Below are positions 57,279 through 64,000 of a DNA stretch of 64,000 bases, in pieces (the first letter of the stretch is position 1; every line of letters starts with the position of its first letter). This DNA is from Metabacillus litoralis (GTDB taxonomy: Bacteria > Bacillota > Bacilli > Bacillales > Bacillaceae). The stretch lies in contig NZ_CP033043.1 of NCBI RefSeq assembly GCF_003667825.1, positions 2,709,501 through 2,773,500 of the forward strand. The letters are read 5' to 3'. Under the pieces are notes generated by a model. It was given only the letters and a program-made list of their open reading frames with translations, made no database searches and was not told the DNA's origin. Made by a program: the position numbers and the translations under genes.

Positions 57279-57879
57279 ATGCTTTTTCCTTCACAAAAAA
57301 ATCGCTCCATTTAATAAAGGCCTGTTTTTCTCTAAAAAAATAAATCATTGCTAGTAACATCATAACAATGCCAACGATTAATAATGGTGATAGGGTTTGA
57401 ATGGAAGCACCTAAACAAGTAAAACAAAGAGTTGACGGTATATGTGTTAAAAACGATACCTTCGTATAACGACGAAATGTTTTTGTTCGGTCTAAAATAC
57501 ACAAAGAAATCAGAGAAAAGTTTACAAAAGGAATAATTCTTAAAATGATAATTTGCATAATTGATAAGTTTGTATAAGCTCCCAACCATTTCTCTTTCAT
57601 CTTAACAAATCGATTAATAAAAATCGGAAAGAGTTTGGAGAAAAAATAAAATGTAATACTAGCACATGTTAGTCCAATGACAGAATAGACCGATCCAAAA
57701 AGTGTACCAAATAAGATCCCACCTGCTAAACATACTACCGCTACAGGAATAAGAAGAAACTGCCTAATAATATGAAACAATATAAAGACCAAGGGCGCAA
57801 AAAATCCAGTTGTTTCAATAGCTGTTAATACAGTGGAGGTTGCGAGTTGAATCTTCATCACCACTTTCATGTTTGCCAT
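57277..57879 (-). CDS. TVP38/TMEM64-family (DedA-like) membrane protein
   Basis: A 200-residue polytopic protein of the TVP38/SNARE-associated/VTT fold, related to DedA. Five hydrophobic segments are visible. The family block is VVCLAGGILFGTLFGSVYSVIGLTCAS (about residues 43-69), a glycine-rich re-entrant region, followed by ILRIIPFVNFSLISL (about 111-125). Members are implicated in membrane lipid scrambling. B. subtilis has a YtxB protein of this family, as I recall next to dnaI; here none lies between dnaI and ytxC, and this gene is 5 kb away after ysdA. Whether it is the same gene relocated is unproven. The ribosome site is weak. Confidence 0.85.
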   Translation of the reverse strand: MANMKVVMKIQLATSTVLTAIETTGFFAPLVFILFHIIRQFLLIPVAVVCLAGGILFGTLFGSVYSVIGLTCASITFYFFSKLFPIFINRFVKMKEKWLGAYTNLSIMQIIILRIIPFVNFSLISLCILDRTKTFRRYTKVSFLTHIPSTLCFTCLGASIQTLSPLLIVGIVMMLLAMIYFFREKQAFIKWSDFFVKEKA

Positions 57880-57928
57880 TCTAGAAGTTTGTAGTGTTTG
57901 TTTCCATTTTACGAGAAGGTTTATGAGT

Positions 57929-58198
57929 TTATGCTAATTGTACAGATAAATAAACAAAAAGACCGATATGTACCAAGGTTAAAATGGGCAGCCCATATTT
58001 AAATGAAGAATGCTTTGTTTTATGTCGGAAATTCCTCATAGCTAAATAGCTACCTAACGCCCCTCCAATAGCAGCAACAAGCCAAAGCGTTGACTCCTTT
58101 ATTCTCCATTCTCCTTTTTTAGCTCGATTTTTATCCATGCCCATTATCGTAAAACCAATAAGATTTATTATTAAATAAAAACCAATTAGATAGGTCAT
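57929..58198 (-). CDS. ysdA: DUF1294-family membrane protein YsdA
   Basis: An 89-residue membrane protein with three or four helices. The start MTYLIGFYLIINLIGFTIMG follows AAAGGAG; seven residues of a longer frame are excluded. The conserved DUF1294 block MDKNRAKKGEWRIKESTLWLVAAIGGALG (about residues 21-49) and FRHKTKHSSFKYGLP (about 57-71) are present. The function is unknown. It follows rplT after a terminator, the same as in B. subtilis. Confidence 0.9.
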   Translation of the reverse strand: MTYLIGFYLIINLIGFTIMGMDKNRAKKGEWRIKESTLWLVAAIGGALGSYLAMRNFRHKTKHSSFKYGLPILTLVHIGLFVYLSVQLA

Positions 58199-58254
58199 GT
58201 TTTTCTCCTTTGTTTTCATATACTTATTCTTTATTCAGAGTATCCGATTCTATG

Positions 58255-58289
58255 AAAAAAGAGCTAACTCATTTAAGAGTCAGCTCTTT
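58255..58289 (-). terminator. Terminator after rplT
   Basis: AAAGAGCTAACTC and GAGTCAGCTCTTT (58258-58270 and 58277-58289) pair with one mismatch around a six-base loop, followed by TTTTTT on the minus strand. Confidence 0.88.
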
Positions 58290-58298
58290 CCCGTACAA

Positions 58299-58658
58299 TT
58301 ATTTGTTAAGCTGTGCTTTAGCAGCGTCTGCTAATTGAGCAAATGCTTTTTCATCAACAACAGCTAAGTCAGCAAGCATTTTGCGGTTAACTTCGATACC
58401 AGCAAGCTTTAATCCGTGCATTAAACGGCTGTAAGAAAGACCATTTACACGAGCAGCTGCATTGATACGAGTGATCCATAACTTACGGAAATCACGTTTC
58501 TTTTGACGACGATCACGGTAAGCATACATCCATGATTTCATTACTTGTTGGTTTGCAACTTTGTATAATCTATGTTTAGAACCGAAATAACCTTTAGCTA
58601 ATTTTAATACTTTTTTACGACGTTTACGTGAAACGATACCGCCTTTTACTCTTGGCAT
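58299..58658 (-). CDS. rplT: 50S ribosomal protein L20
   Basis: A 119-residue, very basic ribosomal protein that nucleates early 50S assembly. The N-terminus [26 protein letters not shown] and the block [22 protein letters not shown] (about residues 70-91) are diagnostic. Its excess represses the infC-rpmI-rplT operon through the L20 leader found at 59440-59640. It is the last gene of that operon. Confidence 0.99.
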   Translation of the reverse strand: MPRVKGGIVSRKRRKKVLKLAKGYFGSKHRLYKVANQQVMKSWMYAYRDRRQKKRDFRKLWITRINAAARVNGLSYSRLMHGLKLAGIEVNRKMLADLAVVDEKAFAQLADAAKAQLNK

Positions 58659-58689
58659 GTAAATTCCCTCCTATATTACGATGGTCCGA

Positions 58690-58890
58690 TTATTTAAGAT
58701 TGTCTAATAAATGACGAATACGTTTGAAATCGCCTTTGCTTACTACAGTTGATTTACGTAATTTACGTTTAGCTTTTGTAGATTTGTTAGCGAATAAGTG
58801 ACTTGTGTAAGCATGTGAACGTTTAAGTTTACCAGAGCCTGTTTTCTTGAAACGCTTAGCAGCTCCACGGTGAGTTTTCATTTTTGGCAT
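58690..58890 (-). CDS. rpmI: 50S ribosomal protein L35
   Basis: A 66-residue basic protein, [20 protein letters not shown] at its start, the usual L35 sequence and size. It lies between infC and rplT with intercistronic gaps of about 21 and 31 bases. Confidence 0.99.
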   Translation of the reverse strand: MPKMKTHRGAAKRFKKTGSGKLKRSHAYTSHLFANKSTKAKRKLRKSTVVSKGDFKRIRHLLDNLK

Positions 58891-58911
58891 AAGGTATTCC
58901 TCCTTAAGGGA

Positions 58912-59433
58912 TTATTGCTTTTCATTTTTCGGTGCTAAAACTAAGAACATGCTACGACCATCCATTTTTGGATGTGATTCAATCGTACTTAAATCAGCAC
59001 ATTCTGCAGAGAAACGATCAAGCACCTTTTGACCGATTCCTTTATGAGTAATTGCACGGCCTTTGAAGCGGATAGAAGCTTTTACTTTATCGCCTTTTTC
59101 AAGGAATTTACGTGCATTTCGAAGCTTTGTGTTAAAGTCATGCTCATCAATTGTTGGGCTCAGGCGAACCTCTTTAAGATTGATAATCTTTTGATTTTTA
59201 CGTGCTTCTTTTTCTTTCTTTTGCTGTTCAAAACGAAATTTACCGTAATCCATGATGCGGCATACAGGAGGCTTCGCATTAGGAGCTACTAAAACTAAAT
59301 CTAGATTAGCTCTTGTTGCAATTTCTAAAGCCTCTTGGCGAGATTTAATTCCAAGCTGATCTCCGTTGGCACCGATTAGACGAACCTCACGTGCGCGAAT
59401 TCCGTCATTTACCATCATATCTTTGCTAATAAT
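58912..59433 (-). CDS. infC: Translation initiation factor IF-3
   Basis: IF-3 keeps ribosomal subunits apart and checks initiator-tRNA and start-codon pairing. The start is the rare codon ATT: GGAGG, a 6-base spacer, then ATT-ATT-AGC-AAA-GAT reads (M)[20 protein letters not shown]. This gives 173 residues, the B. subtilis length. The N-domain (about 1-75, with [12 protein letters not shown]), linker and C-domain ([19 protein letters not shown] near 115-133) are all present. AUU starts let IF-3 limit its own synthesis. It is the first gene of the infC-rpmI-rplT operon. A longer frame with an ATG upstream passes through the leader and is not coding. Confidence 0.96.
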   Translation of the reverse strand: MISKDMMVNDGIRAREVRLIGANGDQLGIKSRQEALEIATRANLDLVLVAPNAKPPVCRIMDYGKFRFEQQKKEKEARKNQKIINLKEVRLSPTIDEHDFNTKLRNARKFLEKGDKVKASIRFKGRAITHKGIGQKVLDRFSAECADLSTIESHPKMDGRSMFLVLAPKNEKQ

Positions 59434-59439
59434 TAGCCA

Positions 59440-59640
59440 CCTCCAAGGTTTTTTAAAAACTGAATAGTGATTTTTAAATCCGATTTTGTAGGTCACGGTT
59501 CTTTTATTTTTCAGGAAAAATAAAAAAGCGTGGACGCAAAACACCCACACTACGATTGTTATCATCTATCATCGCAACCTGCCAACTACAAACGGATGTG
59601 TCAATCAGGTGAGAAGCGGGTGCTTCTACTTGTATATATA
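59440..59640 (-). promoter_or_regulatory. L20-type autoregulatory leader ahead of infC
   Basis: The minus strand carries AAGCACCCGCTTCTCACCTGATTGACACATCCG-type blocks (pieces AAGCACCCGCTTCTCACC and GTTGGCAGGTTGCGATG), followed by a terminator in which AGTGTGG pairs with CCACGCT ahead of TTTTTT (plus about 59524-59552). This is the known layout of the L20 leader of Bacillus, in which L20 binding promotes premature termination. It occupies most of the gap between infC and thrS. Confidence 0.85.
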
Positions 59641-59790
59641 AAAGACTATTCAATTACCTTGAAAATTATAACACCATTACTAGTTTGTTGCAAGTAAGTA
59701 TTGTATGTTTTAACAACGTTTTAACAACATATGTTATTCTAACAGAACGATTTCATTCATGCAATACCTTTTTTAATTAGTTAATGTATG

Positions 59791-59826
59791 AAAAAACAGT
59801 AGAGTTATATGCCTCTACTGTTTTTT
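59791..59826 (-). terminator. Terminator after thrS
   Basis: AAAAAACAGTAGAG and CTCTACTGTTTTTT (59791-59804 and 59813-59826) form a perfect stem with an eight-base loop. Confidence 0.92.
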
Positions 59827-59830
59827 TACA

Positions 59831-61771
59831 TTATGATCTTTTTACTTCTTGCTTAATCTGTTCTAAGAATTGTTCGAATGGCACAGTTTCTGATTTTTGT
59901 TCACCATATTTACGAACGTTAACAGCTTTCTCAGTAATCTCATTATCTCCAATTACAAGCATATACGGTATTTTTTGGATTTGAGATTCACGGATTTTAT
60001 ATCCTAACTTCTCATCACGAGCGTCTAGCTCTACACGAAGTCCAGCTTCTTGTAGTTGCTCTTGAACTTGCTTAGCATAGTCAAGATGAACGGCTGGTGA
60101 TACTGGAATGACTTGAACCTGAACAGGTGCAAGCCATGTTGGGAATGCTCCTTTGTATTCTTCAATTAAGAATGCAACAAAACGCTCCATTGTTGAAACA
60201 ACACCACGGTGAATAACAACAGGTCGATGTTGTTTTCCATCTTCACCAACGTATGTTAAATCAAAACGCTCAGGAAGTAAGAAGTCTAATTGAACAGTTG
60301 AAAGAGTTTCATCTTTGCCTAGAGCTGTTCTTACTTGTACATCAAGCTTCGGACCATAGAATGCCGCTTCTCCCTCTGCTTCATAATAATCATGACCTAA
60401 TTCATCCATTGCATCTTTTAACATGCCTTGTGCTTTTTCCCACATGTTATCATCGTCAAAGTACTTTTCTTTATCTTCCGGATCACGATAAGATAATCGG
60501 AATGAATATTTTTCAATTCCAAAGTCTTTGTAAACAGCTTCAACTAAACGTACAACACGAATAAATTCATCTTTAATTTGATCAGGTCGTACAAAGATAT
60601 GAGCATCATTCAACGTCATTCCACGAACACGCTGTAAACCAGTTAGTGCTCCTGACATTTCATAACGATGCATTAATCCAAGCTCAGCAATACGAATTGG
60701 TAGTTCGCGGTAGCTGTGAATGTCATTTTTATAAATCATCATATGGTGTGGACAGTTCATTGGGCGAAGAACTAAATCTTCATTATCCATCTCCATTTTA
60801 GGGAACATGTCCTCTTGGTAGTGCTCCCAGTGTCCAGATGTCTTGTAAAGCTCAACACTCCCTAAAGCAGGTGTATACACGTGCTGGTAGCCTAAGCGCT
60901 CTTCTTTATCAACAATGTAGCGCTCAACAATACGACGAATTGTTGCACCTTTTGGTAACCATAGCGGTAAACCTTGTCCAACTTTTTGAGAAGAAGTAAA
61001 TAATCCAAGCTCTTTTCCTAATTTACGGTGGTCACGCTCTTTAGCTTCCTCTAATAATCGAAGATGTTCATCTAAGTCAGCTTTTTTAAAGAAAGCTGTT
61101 CCATAGATTCGTTGTAACATTTTGTTATTACTGTCCCCACGCCAGTAAGCTCCAGCAACACTTAATAATTTAAATTCTTTAATTTTACCCGTTGAAGGAA
61201 GGTGTATTCCACGACATAGGTCAAAAAATTCACCTTGCTCGTAAAATGAAACTGCCTCTCCTTCAGGAATTGCTTCAAGTAACTCAAGCTTTAATGGATC
61301 TTGAATTTCTTCATAACGGCGTTTCGCTTCCTCACGGCTTACTTCTACACGTACAATGTCAAGGTTCTCATTTACAATCTTTTTCATTTCCTTTTCAATT
61401 GCCGGTAGATCCTCAGGAGTAATAGCTTGCTCCATATCAATGTCATAATAAAAACCATTTTCAATAACTGGTCCAATTCCCAGCTTTACTGACTGATCTT
61501 TATACAAACGCTTAATAGCCTGAGCCATTAAATGGGCAGTCGAGTGTCTCATAATCTCTAATGCTTCAGCACTATCTTGTGTAACAATTTCAATTGCACC
61601 ATCTTCTTCAATTGGTGTACGTAAGTCGACCAATTGACCATCAATTTTCCCTGCAAGTGACTTCTTTTTTAAACCAGGGCTAATGGATGCCGCAATGTCT
61701 TCTGTTGTGGTACCTTTTGCAAACTCCTTTACAGCTCCGTCTGGAAACGCAATTTTTATAACGTCTGACAT
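59831..61771 (-). CDS. thrS: Threonyl-tRNA synthetase
   Basis: A 646-residue class II synthetase. Domains in order: N-terminal TGS (about residues 1-63), the editing domain (about 70-225, with [11 protein letters not shown] whose histidines take part in hydrolysing Ser-tRNA), the catalytic core (about 240-535, with motif 2 containing [25 protein letters not shown] and motif 3 [21 protein letters not shown]), and the anticodon-binding domain (about 540-640). Zinc-binding cysteine in [10 protein letters not shown] is near 335. The start follows GAGGTGAAC. A Thr T-box controls it. Confidence 0.98.
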   Translation of the reverse strand: MSDVIKIAFPDGAVKEFAKGTTTEDIAASISPGLKKKSLAGKIDGQLVDLRTPIEEDGAIEIVTQDSAEALEIMRHSTAHLMAQAIKRLYKDQSVKLGIGPVIENGFYYDIDMEQAITPEDLPAIEKEMKKIVNENLDIVRVEVSREEAKRRYEEIQDPLKLELLEAIPEGEAVSFYEQGEFFDLCRGIHLPSTGKIKEFKLLSVAGAYWRGDSNNKMLQRIYGTAFFKKADLDEHLRLLEEAKERDHRKLGKELGLFTSSQKVGQGLPLWLPKGATIRRIVERYIVDKEERLGYQHVYTPALGSVELYKTSGHWEHYQEDMFPKMEMDNEDLVLRPMNCPHHMMIYKNDIHSYRELPIRIAELGLMHRYEMSGALTGLQRVRGMTLNDAHIFVRPDQIKDEFIRVVRLVEAVYKDFGIEKYSFRLSYRDPEDKEKYFDDDNMWEKAQGMLKDAMDELGHDYYEAEGEAAFYGPKLDVQVRTALGKDETLSTVQLDFLLPERFDLTYVGEDGKQHRPVVIHRGVVSTMERFVAFLIEEYKGAFPTWLAPVQVQVIPVSPAVHLDYAKQVQEQLQEAGLRVELDARDEKLGYKIRESQIQKIPYMLVIGDNEITEKAVNVRKYGEQKSETVPFEQFLEQIKQEVKRS

Positions 61772-61840
61772 CCTTGTTCACCTCATATAATGTTATAATT
61801 TCTTTAAAATAGGCCGGTTAAAATTGCCTTAAAAATAAAT

Positions 61841-62110
61841 AAAACCCGTCCCTAAAAAGGGACGAGTTAGATAACTTATCAATGGACCGTGGTTCCACCC
61901 TTGTTCCCAATATCTATCTAAAAACATACATAACAAATAGACATGGCTTAAACTCGATAACGGGAGACCGTCAGCTATTAATTAGATGCACACAGCATCC
62001 TTTCACAACTGAAGTTTAAAGGTGGTAAGTTCGTTAATCGTATTAGGAAGGTTTCAGCAATTCCTTCCCTCTCTGGGAACCGTAAAAACAAACTCGTGTC
62101 CTTATCATTA
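61841..62110 (-). promoter_or_regulatory. T-box riboswitch, threonine, ahead of thrS
   Basis: The minus strand has the T-box word GGAACAAGGGTGGAACCACGG (pieces ACAAGGGTGGAACCACGG, plus 61887-61904) and the terminator AACTCGTCCC...GGGACGGGTTTT (plus 61841-61867). The upstream stem I region contains AGAGAGGGAAGG and GAACTTACCACC, where ACC fits a Thr specifier. Nothing else is seen in 61772-62196. Confidence 0.92.
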
Positions 62111-62196
62111 CAGATAATTTTTCAATTACCTCGTATTATAAAATGTTTCATCTTTAAAATCAAGAAAGGATTTCAATTAAACATATGTAGAGAACC

Positions 62197-63015
62197 TTAA
62201 AAATTTTCCAGTGGATATATTGTCACCCGTTCCTCAAAGATATTTTGAATGGTCTGAACCATACCTTCAAATGAGTTATTTGTATAAAGCAAAAGCCAAT
62301 CCGGTGCAATTGATACAAGTGGTGCCAACAATTGCTTATCAATATACATCGGATGTTGATAAACAAAATCTTTATCAATAAATTTATTTAGTTGATTTTC
62401 AGTCATTAATTGTTTGTCCTCGTCATAAACCAAACATTCTTGATCAAATACAATTTGAAGCTTAGGTAGTTTACTTTCTTTTTTTGCCAAGTAATCTCTT
62501 AAACTTTGAACAAAACTCTGATATTCTTGTTCCATTTTATATTCTTCAATCGCAATTTCTACATATTCTCTTAAACTATCTATATATTTGTGAAGACGAA
62601 ATTTTTGAAAAGATGAAAATGAAAAATATAAGTCAGGACGAAGAAATTGTTCAAGTGCATCACTAATCATTTGCTCTCTGGAAGATATTTCCTGAACCCT
62701 TGGAATTTCTTCCCTTTGGCCTTCCATAATAGACTGTGCAATATGTATAATCTGTTGCTGTTCCTCTTCCTCACTAAAATAGTAATTTTCTTTTATCATT
62801 TTTAACATAATAAGATGCTCTTTATGGTTGATAATAAATTGAATTAAACCTGGTATAACTAGTTGTTTTACTGTAATATCCCATGATTTTGGATGGAGTT
62901 TTATGGACTGATTATTAACTAATTGAAGTTCTGAATGAAATTTATCGTGAATCGAGTGAAAGATCGAATAGATTGCTCTTGCCTCTTTCGGAGACCCAAA
63001 TAATATCTCGAGCAT
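62197..63015 (-). CDS. ytxC: YtxC-family sporulation protein
   Basis: A soluble 272-residue protein of the YtxC family (putative sporulation protein), starting MLEILFGSPKEARAIYSIFH after AGGGGGGAC; eight residues of a longer frame are excluded. It is rich in charged helices (for example YYFSEEEEQQQIIHIAQSIM near residues 78-97) and has no membrane segment. I recognise no catalytic motif. It lies between dnaI and thrS, as in B. subtilis. The name rests on position and general character. Confidence 0.8.
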   Translation of the reverse strand: MLEILFGSPKEARAIYSIFHSIHDKFHSELQLVNNQSIKLHPKSWDITVKQLVIPGLIQFIINHKEHLIMLKMIKENYYFSEEEEQQQIIHIAQSIMEGQREEIPRVQEISSREQMISDALEQFLRPDLYFSFSSFQKFRLHKYIDSLREYVEIAIEEYKMEQEYQSFVQSLRDYLAKKESKLPKLQIVFDQECLVYDEDKQLMTENQLNKFIDKDFVYQHPMYIDKQLLAPLVSIAPDWLLLYTNNSFEGMVQTIQNIFEERVTIYPLENF

Positions 63016-63105
63016 GTTTGTCCCCCCTATTTGCAGCACCTCGATTCATATATATGGGGGGAACATACATTTTAGAAGTAAAGAATTGGTTCGATAATAT
63101 AAAAG

Positions 63106-63135
63106 AAAAGAGATTGATGTATCTCAATCTCTTTT
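63106..63135 (-). terminator. Terminator after dnaI
   Basis: AAAAGAGATTGA and TCAATCTCTTTT (63106-63117 and 63124-63135) form a perfect 12-bp stem, ten bases beyond the dnaI stop. Confidence 0.9.
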
Positions 63136-63145
63136 CTACCTCCAC

Positions 63146-64000
63146 TCAGCCTCTGCGATTTCGACCGACCAGTTCTACTGGAATTGTCATATGTTTGATT
63201 CGTTCCATAATTCTTGCAGCTTTAACAGGTTCTTCTTCTCCACGTTGAGAATATGCAAGGTGATGCTGAAGTTCTTTAAGACCAAAGTTTGATGAGATAA
63301 AAGTAGGAAGGTTTTCAAGCATACGATATTGTAAGATTGTTCCTAATATCTCATCTCTCATCCAGCTTGATACTGATTCAGCTCCTAAATCATCGAGCAT
63401 AAGAACAGGAATTTTCTTAACAGCATCAAGCTTTTCATCCAATGATGAATTTTGAAACGATCCTTTTAGCTCTCTCATAAATTCCGGAACATAAACAAGC
63501 ATAGACGATACTTTATGTGAAGCTAGTTCATTTGCAATTGCACCTAAAATATAGGTCTTACCGACTCCAAAAGATCCATATAAATATAAACCTTTTGTAC
63601 GTTGCCCACTGTTATATGCTTCCACAAAATCTTGAGCCATCCCGATCACTTTCAATCTGCTTGTTTCCTCCACATCCACATCAATTTTATCAAATTGAGC
63701 CTCGAGGATATCCTTTGGAATATACATGCTTTTAATAAGAGCCTCGTGTTTCTTACGTTCATCAGTTGCTTCCTTTGTTGGGCATTTTGTATATTGAAGG
63801 TCAATAATACGCCCCTGAATTACTAAGTGTGGATGATAGCCTTCTAAAATATTTTTACACTGTGATAATGAAGGACAGTTTTTGCAATTTTTGCTTTGAT
63901 TGACAAATTCATAAAGCTTAACCAAGCTTCTATTAATCATACCCTCTTCTATTTCAGTCGAATGTTTCGTTATAAAAGCTTGTACATCAGGATTGTTTAA
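63146..64000 (-). CDS. dnaI: Primosomal helicase loader DnaI, 3' part (5' end outside window)
   Basis: DnaI loads the replicative helicase DnaC during initiation and restart. The frame stays open to the window edge, reading NNPDVQAFITKHSTEIEEGM before the internal Met at 63940, so the gene is cut by the window and not short. Visible are the zinc-binding cysteines in NCKNCPSLSQCKNILEGYHP, the AAA+ Walker A YGSFGVGKTYIL, Walker B VLMLDDLGAES, sensor FISSNFG, and the arginine-finger region AARIMERI. A terminator follows the stop. The dnaB gene is expected just upstream, outside the window. Confidence 0.97.
   Translation of the reverse strand, partial: LNNPDVQAFITKHSTEIEEGMINRSLVKLYEFVNQSKNCKNCPSLSQCKNILEGYHPHLVIQGRIIDLQYTKCPTKEATDERKKHEALIKSMYIPKDILEAQFDKIDVDVEETSRLKVIGMAQDFVEAYNSGQRTKGLYLYGSFGVGKTYILGAIANELASHKVSSMLVYVPEFMRELKGSFQNSSLDEKLDAVKKIPVLMLDDLGAESVSSWMRDEILGTILQYRMLENLPTFISSNFGLKELQHHLAYSQRGEEEPVKAARIMERIKHMTIPVELVGRNRRG

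Noticed and set aside
59434-59565. infC starting at an upstream ATG
   Set aside because: The extra 44 residues translate the L20 leader and its terminator.

Overview
The window is about 64 kb of low-GC chromosomal DNA from an endospore-forming Bacillaceae species. The evidence is the gene content and the order, which follows the Bacillus subtilis hemA to dnaI segment almost gene for gene. Sporulation and germination genes (gerE, gerM, sspI) and Gram-positive leader RNAs (three T-boxes, a lysine riboswitch, an L20-type leader) agree with this. I see no prophage, insertion sequence, CRISPR array or defence island. Nearly all protein genes are on the minus strand; the exceptions are a YsxD-like membrane protein, yslB, rnhC, sspI and ysdB.

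Layout from low to high coordinates. 1-12.6 kb: start of the haem operon (hemA, 5' end of hemX), a membrane protein, ysxC, the proteases LonA and LonB, clpX, tig and a TPR protein. 12.7-22.5 kb: a branched-chain amino-acid cluster transcribed ilvE-ilvB-ilvH-ilvC-leuA-leuB-leuC-leuD; its upstream region carries a promoter with a CodY-like box and a cre-like site, and a Leu (CUC) T-box lies between ilvE and ilvB. ilvD is not in the cluster. 22.8-28.9 kb: tRNA-Arg, ysnB, rdgB, rph, gerM, racE, a MarR regulator, gerE with a sigma-K promoter, and a thioesterase. 28.9-37 kb: sdhCAB, yslB, lysC under a lysine riboswitch and with an internal start for its beta subunit, uvrC and trxA. 37.5-42.7 kb: the fatty-acid degradation group lcfA-fadR-fadB-etfB-etfA with a near-perfect FadR operator just ahead of fadR. 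42.9-49.6 kb: a tiny membrane-peptide ORF, yshE, mutS2, polX, a CvpA-family gene, zapA and rnhC. 50-64 kb: pheST with T-box, an RNA methyltransferase, sspI, an M42 peptidase, an all-alpha dUTPase, ysdB with a sigma-W-like promoter, a TVP38-family protein, ysdA, infC-rpmI-rplT with the L20 leader, thrS with T-box, ytxC, and dnaI running off the edge.

The genes themselves are well-known housekeeping and sporulation genes. The less explained material is between them: a tandem array of alternating 20/21-bp units (49.66-49.92 kb); two copies of a ~130-bp GC-rich palindromic element whose arms co-vary between copies; two copies of a smaller degenerate repeat; an ~88-bp inverted-repeat element between yshB and polX; a cluster of CGGA...TCCG palindromes near 2.7 kb; a duplicated 5' tRNA fragment; and a 26-codon membrane-peptide ORF downstream of yshE. 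Start-codon use is also notable: AUU for infC and TTG, read from Shine-Dalgarno spacing, for rph, rdgB, racE, ysmB, gerE, lysC, fadR, zapA and sspI.
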